Position numbers and translations under genes: made by a program. The notes under the pieces were generated by a model. That model was not told the DNA's origin. It searched no databases and was given only the letters and a program-made list of their open reading frames with translations. Positions 58,860 to 64,000 of a stretch of 64,000 bases of DNA are shown here, in pieces. The stretch comes from Lucinisca nassula (lineage: Eukaryota; Mollusca; Bivalvia; Lucinida; Lucinidae), in contig OY757026.1 of assembly GCA_963580285.1 (NCBI GenBank), positions 44,261,431 to 44,325,430 of the forward strand, in the 5' to 3' direction. Numbering within the stretch: position 1 is the stretch's first letter; every line of letters begins with the position of its first letter.

Positions 58860-61800
58860 GTTATCAAACTACTCCTACAGGAGCTGTCTGATCTGGGCCT
58901 ATATTGCTTGCAACCATGCCATTTAAAGTTAAAAGGTTATCAATCTACTCCTACAGGAGCTGTCTGATTTGGGCCCATATTGTTTGCCACCATAACTTTT
59001 AAAGTTAAAAGGTTATCAAACTACTCCTAAAGGAGCTGTTAGATATGGGCCCATATTGTTTGCAGCCATTACTTTTAAAGTTAAAAGTTTTCAAACTACT
59101 CCTTCATGAGCTGTCTGATCTCGGCCCATATTGTTTGCAACCATGCCTTTTAAAGTTCAAAGGTTATCAAAGTACTCCTACAGGAGCTGTCTGATCTGGT
59201 CCCGTATTGATGCAGCCATGCCTTTTAAAATTAAGAGGTTAACAAACTACTTCTACAGGTGCTGTCTCATCTGGGCCCATATTGTTTGCAGCCATGCCTT
59301 TTAAAGTTAAAAGTTTATCAAACTGCTCCTACAGGAGCTGTCTGATCTGGGCCCATATTGTTTTCAGCCATAACATTTAAAGTTAAAAGGTTATCAAACT
59401 ACTCCTACAGGAGCTGTCTGATCTGGGCCCATATTGTTTGCAAAGCATAACTTTTAAAGTTAAAAAGTTATCAAACTACTCTTACAGGAGCTGTCTGATC
59501 TGGGACCATATTGTTTGCAGCCATGCCTTTTAAAGTTAAATGGTTATCAAACTACTCCTACAGGAGCTGTCCCATCTTGGCCCATATTGTTTTCAGCCAT
59601 ACCTTTTAAATTTAAAAGGTTATCAAACTACTCCTACAGCAGCTGTCTGATCTGGGCCCATATTGTTTGCAACCATGCCTTTTAAAGATAAAAGGTTATC
59701 AAACTACTCCTACAGGAGCTGTCTGATCTTGGCCCATATTGTTTGCAGCCATAACTTTTAAAGTTAAAAGGTTTTCAAACTATTCCTACAGGAGCTGTCT
59801 GATCTTGATCCATATTGTTTGCAACCATAACTTTTAAAGTTAAAATATTATCAAACTACTCCTACAGGAGCTGTCTGATCTGGGCCTATATTGTTTAAAA
59901 CCATGCCAACTTTAAAAGGTTATCAAACTACTCCTACAGGAGCTGTCTGATCTGAGCCCATATTGGTTGCAACCATAACTTTCAAAGTTAAAAGGTAATC
60001 AATCAAACTTCTCCTACAGGAGCTGTCTGATCTGGGCCCATATTGTTTTCAACCATGCCTTTTAAAGTTGAAAGTTTATCAAACTACTCCTGCAGGAGCT
60101 TACTGATCTGGGCCCATATTGTTTGCAACCATAACTTTTAAAGTTAAAAGGTTATCAAACTACTCCTACAGGAGCTGTCTGATCTGGGCCCATATTGTTT
60201 GCAGCCATAACTTTTAAAGTTAAAAGGTTATCATACTACTCCTACAGGGGCTTTCTGATCTGGGCCCATATTGTTTGCAGCCATATCTTTTAAAGTTCAA
60301 AGGTTATCAAACTACTCCTACAGGAGCTGTCTGATCTGGGCCCATATTGTTTGCAGCCATGCCTTTTAAAAGTAAAAGGTAATCAAACTACTCCTACAGG
60401 AGCTGTCTGATCTGGGCCTATATTGCTTGCAACCATGCCATTTAAAGTTAAAAGGTTATCAATCTACTCCTACAGGAGCTGTCTGATCTGGGCCCATATT
60501 GTTTGCCACCATAACTTGTAAAGTTAAAAGGTTATCAAACTACTCCTAAAGGAGCTGTTAGATATGGGCCCATATTGTTTGCAGCCATTACTTTTAAAGT
60601 TAAAAGGTTATCAAACTACTCTTCATGAGCTGTCTGATCTAGGCCCATATTGTTCGCAACCATGCCTTTTAAAGTTCAAAGGTTATCAAAGTACTCCTAC
60701 AGGAGCTGTCTGATCTGGTCCCATATTGATGCAGCCATGCCTTTTAAAGTTAAGAGGTTATCAAACTACTTCTACAGGTGCTGTATCATCTGGGCCCATA
60801 TTGTTTGCAGCCATGCCTTTTAAAGTTAAAAGTTTATCAAACTGCTCCTACAGGAGCTGTCTGATCTGGGCCCATATTGTTTTCAGCCATAACATTTAAA
60901 GTTAAAAGGTTATCAAACTACTCCTACAGTAGCTGTCTGATCTGGGCCCATATTGTTTGCAAAGCATAACTTTTAAAGTTAAAAAAGTTTTCAAACTACT
61001 CCTACAGGAGCTGTCTGATCTGGGCCTATATTGTTTGCAACCATGCCATTTAAATTTAAAAGGTTATCAAACTACTCCTACAGGAGCTGTCTGATCTGGG
61101 ACCATATTGTTTGCAGCCATGCCTTTTAAAGTTAAATGGTTATCAAACTACTCCTACAGGAGCTGCCTCATCTGGGCCCATATTGTTTTCAGCCAAACCT
61201 TTTAAATTTAAAAGGTTATCAAACTAGTCCTACAGGAGCTGTCTGATCTGGGCCTATATTGTTTAAAACCATGCCAACTTTAAAAGGTTATCAAACTACT
61301 CCTACAGGAGCTGTCTGATCTGAGCCCATATTGGTTGCAACCATTACTTTCAAAGTTAAAAAGTAATCAATCAAACTTCTCCTACAGGAGCTGTCTGATC
61401 TGGGCCAATATTGTTTTCAACCATGCCTTTTAAAGTTGAAAGTTTATCAAACTACTCCTACAGGAGCTGTCTGATCTGGGCCCATATTGTTTGCAACCAT
61501 AACTTTTAAAGTTAAAAGGTTATCAAACTACTCCTACAGGAGCTGTCTGATCTGGGCCCATATTGTTTGCAGCCATAACTTTTAAAGTTAAAAGGTTATC
61601 ATACTACTCCTACAGGGGCATTCTGATCTGGGCCCACATTTTTTGCAGCCATATCTTTTAAAGTTCAAAGGTTATCAAACTACTCCTTCATGAGCTGTCT
61701 GATCTGGGCCCATATTGTTTGCAACCATGCCTTTTAAAGTTCAAAGGTTATCAAACTACTCCTACAGAATGTTGGATCTGGGCCCATATTGTTTGCAGCC

Positions 61801-63100
61801 ATGCCTTTTAAAAGTAAAAGGTAATCAAACTACTCCTACAGGAGCTGTCTGATCTGGGCCTATATTGCTTGCAACCATGCCATTTAATGTTAAAAGGTTA
61901 TCAATCTACTCCTACAGGAGCTGTCTGATCTGGGCCCATATTGTTTGCCACCATACTTTTTAAAGTTAAAAGGTTATCAAACTACTCCTAAAGGAGCTGT
62001 TAGATATGGGCCCATAATCTTTGCAGCCATTACTTTTAAAGTTAAAAGGTTATCAAACTACTCCTTGATGAGCTGTCTGATCTCGGCCCATATAGTTTGC
62101 AACCATGCCTTTTAAAGTTCAAAGGTTATCAAAGTACTCCTACAGGAGCTGTCTGATCTGGTCCCATATTGATGCAGCCATGCTTTTTAATGTTAAGAGG
62201 TTATCAAACTACTTCTACAGCTGCTGTCTCATCTGGGCCCATATTGTTTGCAGCCATGCCTTTTAAAGTTAAAAGTTTATCAAACTGCTCCTACAGGAGC
62301 TGTCTGATCTGGGTCCATATTGTTTTCAGCCATAACATTTAAAGTTAAAAGGTTATCAAACTACTCCTACAGGAGCTGTCTGATCTGGGCCCATATTGTT
62401 TGCAAAGCATAACTTTTAAAGTTAAAAAGTTATCAAACTACTCCTACAGGAGCTGTCTGATCTGGGCCTATATTGTTTGCAACCATGCCATTTATAGTTA
62501 AAAGGTTATCAAACTACTCCTACAGGAGCTGTCTGATCTGGGACCATATTGTTTGCAGCCATGCCTTTTAAAGTTAAATGGTTATCAAACTACTCCTACA
62601 GGAGCTGTCTCATCTGGGCCCATATTGTTTTCAGCCAAACCTTTTAAATTTAAAAGGTTATCAAACTACTCCTACAGCAGCTGTCTGATCTGGGCCCATA
62701 TTGTTTGCAACCATGCCTTTTAAAGATAAAAGGTTATCAAACTACTCGTACAGGAGCTGTCTGATCTTGGCCCATATTGTTTGCAGCCATAACTTTTAAA
62801 GTTAAAAGGTTTTCAAACTATTCCTACAGGAACTGTCTGATCTTGATCCATATTGTTTGCAACCATGCCTTTTAAAGGTTCAAATGTTATCAAACTACTC
62901 CTACAGGAGCTCTCTGATCTGGTCCCATATTGATGCAGCCATAACTTTAAAAGTTAAAAGGTTATCAAACTACTTCTACAGGTGCTGTCTCATATGGGCC
63001 AATATTGTTTGCAGCCATGCCATTTAAAGTTAAAAGGTTATCAAACTACTCCTTCATGAGCTGTCTGATCTGGGCCCATATTGTTTGCAACCATGCCTTT
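58860..63100. repeat. 19-20-monomer higher-order repeat (1.44-1.52 kb)
   Basis: Two rare variants serve as markers. atattgcttgcaaccatgcc is at 58901, 60420 and 61862; ggttatcaaagtactcc is at 59162, 60681 and 62124. Both give 1519 then about 1443 bp, that is 20 and 19 monomers. Intervening variants (gatgcagcc, gcaaagcataac, aaccatgccaacttt) recur in the same order. Confidence 0.85.
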
Positions 63101-64000
63101 TAAAGTTCAAAGGTTATCAAACTAGTCCTAAAGGAGCTGTTAGATCTGGGCCCATATTGTTTGCAGCCATAACTTTTAAAGTTAAAAGGTTATCAAACTA
63201 CTCCTTCATGAGCTGTCTGATCTAGGTCCATATTGTTTGCAACCATGCCTTTTAAAGGTTCAAAGGTTATCAAACTACTCCTACAGGAGCTCTCTGATCT
63301 GGTCCCATATTGATGCAGCCATGCCTTTTAAAGTTAAGAGGTTATCAAACTACTTCTACAGGTGCTGTATCATCTGGGCCCATATTGTTTGCAGCCATGC
63401 CATTTTAAGTTAAAAGGTTATCAAACTACGCCTACATGAGCTGTCTGATCTGGGCCCATATTGTTTGCAGCCATGCCTTTTAAAGTTAAAAGATTATCAA
63501 ACTGCTCCTACAGGTGCTGTCTGATCTGGGCCCATATTGTTTTCATCCATAACATTTGAAGTTAAAAGGTTATCAAACTACTCCTACAGGAGCTGTCTGA
63601 TCTGGGCACATATTGTTTGCAAAGCATAACTTTTAAAGTTAAAAGGTTATCAAACTACTCCTGTAGGAGCTGTCTGATTTGGGCCTATATTGTTTGCAAA
63701 TATGCCATTTAAATTTAAACGGTTATCAAACTACTCCTACAGGAGCTGTCTGATCTGGGCCCATATTGTTTGCAGCCATAACTTTTAAAGTTAAAGTTTA
63801 TGAAACTACTCCTACAAGAACTGTCTGATCTGGGCCCATATTGTTTGAAGCTTTGCCTTTCAAAGTTAAAAGGTTGTCAAACTACTCCTTCAGGAGCTGT
63901 CTGATCTTGGCCCATATTGTTTTGAGCCATAACTTTAAAATTTAAAAGGTTATCAAACTACTCCTACAGCAGCTGTCTGATCTGGGCCCATATTGTTTGC

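Larger units (their letters stand above)
45316..64000. repeat. 76-bp satellite array, continues past the window end
   Basis: Roughly 240 monomers. Consensus parts are aaaggttatcaaactactcc, tacaggagctgtctgatctg, ggcccatattgtttgcagcc and ataacttttaaagtt. Landmark spacing is 76 bp (for example 58028 to 58104). Each monomer contains two small palindromes, CTCCT-AC-AGGAG and AACTTTTAAAGTT, plus GGGCCC. Variants: aaccatgcc for agccataac, tttaaagcc, gccaatgacat, and a shorter attgatgcagcc type. 76 is not a multiple of 3, so frames longer than about 80 codons do not arise. The short frames seen are repeat translations. Confidence 0.97.

Noticed and set aside
45316..64000. CRISPR-like array (regular short repeats)
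   Set aside because: There are no unique spacers; the whole 76-bp unit is repeated, in a eukaryotic context.

Overview
This window looks like repeat-dominated nuclear DNA of an animal, most likely a bivalve mollusc. The basis is AT-rich sequence, no intact host gene, animal-type non-LTR and Penelope-like retroelements, and short hairpin repeats and CAAAC-tailed retroposons of the kind I associate with molluscan genomes. The bivalve call is recognition from memory, not a search. No rRNA, functional tRNA, CRISPR array or bacterial operon is visible.

Layout. 1-19.8 kb is a patchwork of degenerate tandem arrays (1-2.1, 3.1-3.5, 4.2-5.9, 9.7-10.3 and 12.3-13.9 kb), short hairpin elements and SINE-like elements. 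Two TTAA-flanked MITE families occur here (B, exactly 205 bp in four copies; C, about 230 bp), plus a 2.45 kb PIF/Harbinger-like element (16565-19015) that carries a dead LINE. From 19.8 to about 41.9 kb a segment is present three times in tandem (D1, D2, D3). D1 still holds about 4 kb that D2 and D3 both lack, and D2 carries an 8.25 kb insertion. That insertion includes two APE-type LINE pseudogenes, one with a 2A-like motif. Each copy ends in a short array of a 76-bp satellite.

In D3 the short array is the left edge of a satellite block that reaches the end of the window. The block is split by a 3.15 kb 5'-truncated Penelope-like element (42167-45315). Its CxC linker, and the tail of an endonuclease domain lying before the RT, point to the Naiad type with permuted domains. 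From 45316 to 64000 the window is almost only 76-bp satellite (roughly 240 monomers), with one SINE-like insertion and local higher-order repeats of 5 and of 19-20 monomers.

The parts explain one another. Tandem copies give empty sites, so target-site duplications can be read for the 205-bp MITE, for the 8.25 kb insertion and for small insertions in D1. About 31 bp of the satellite monomer resembles the central hairpin of the 205-bp MITE, with only transitions between them, which suggests the satellite grew from a transposon hairpin. The observations most worth following are the Naiad-type copy with in-frame UGA codons, the MITE-to-satellite link, and the triplication whose edge lies in the satellite.
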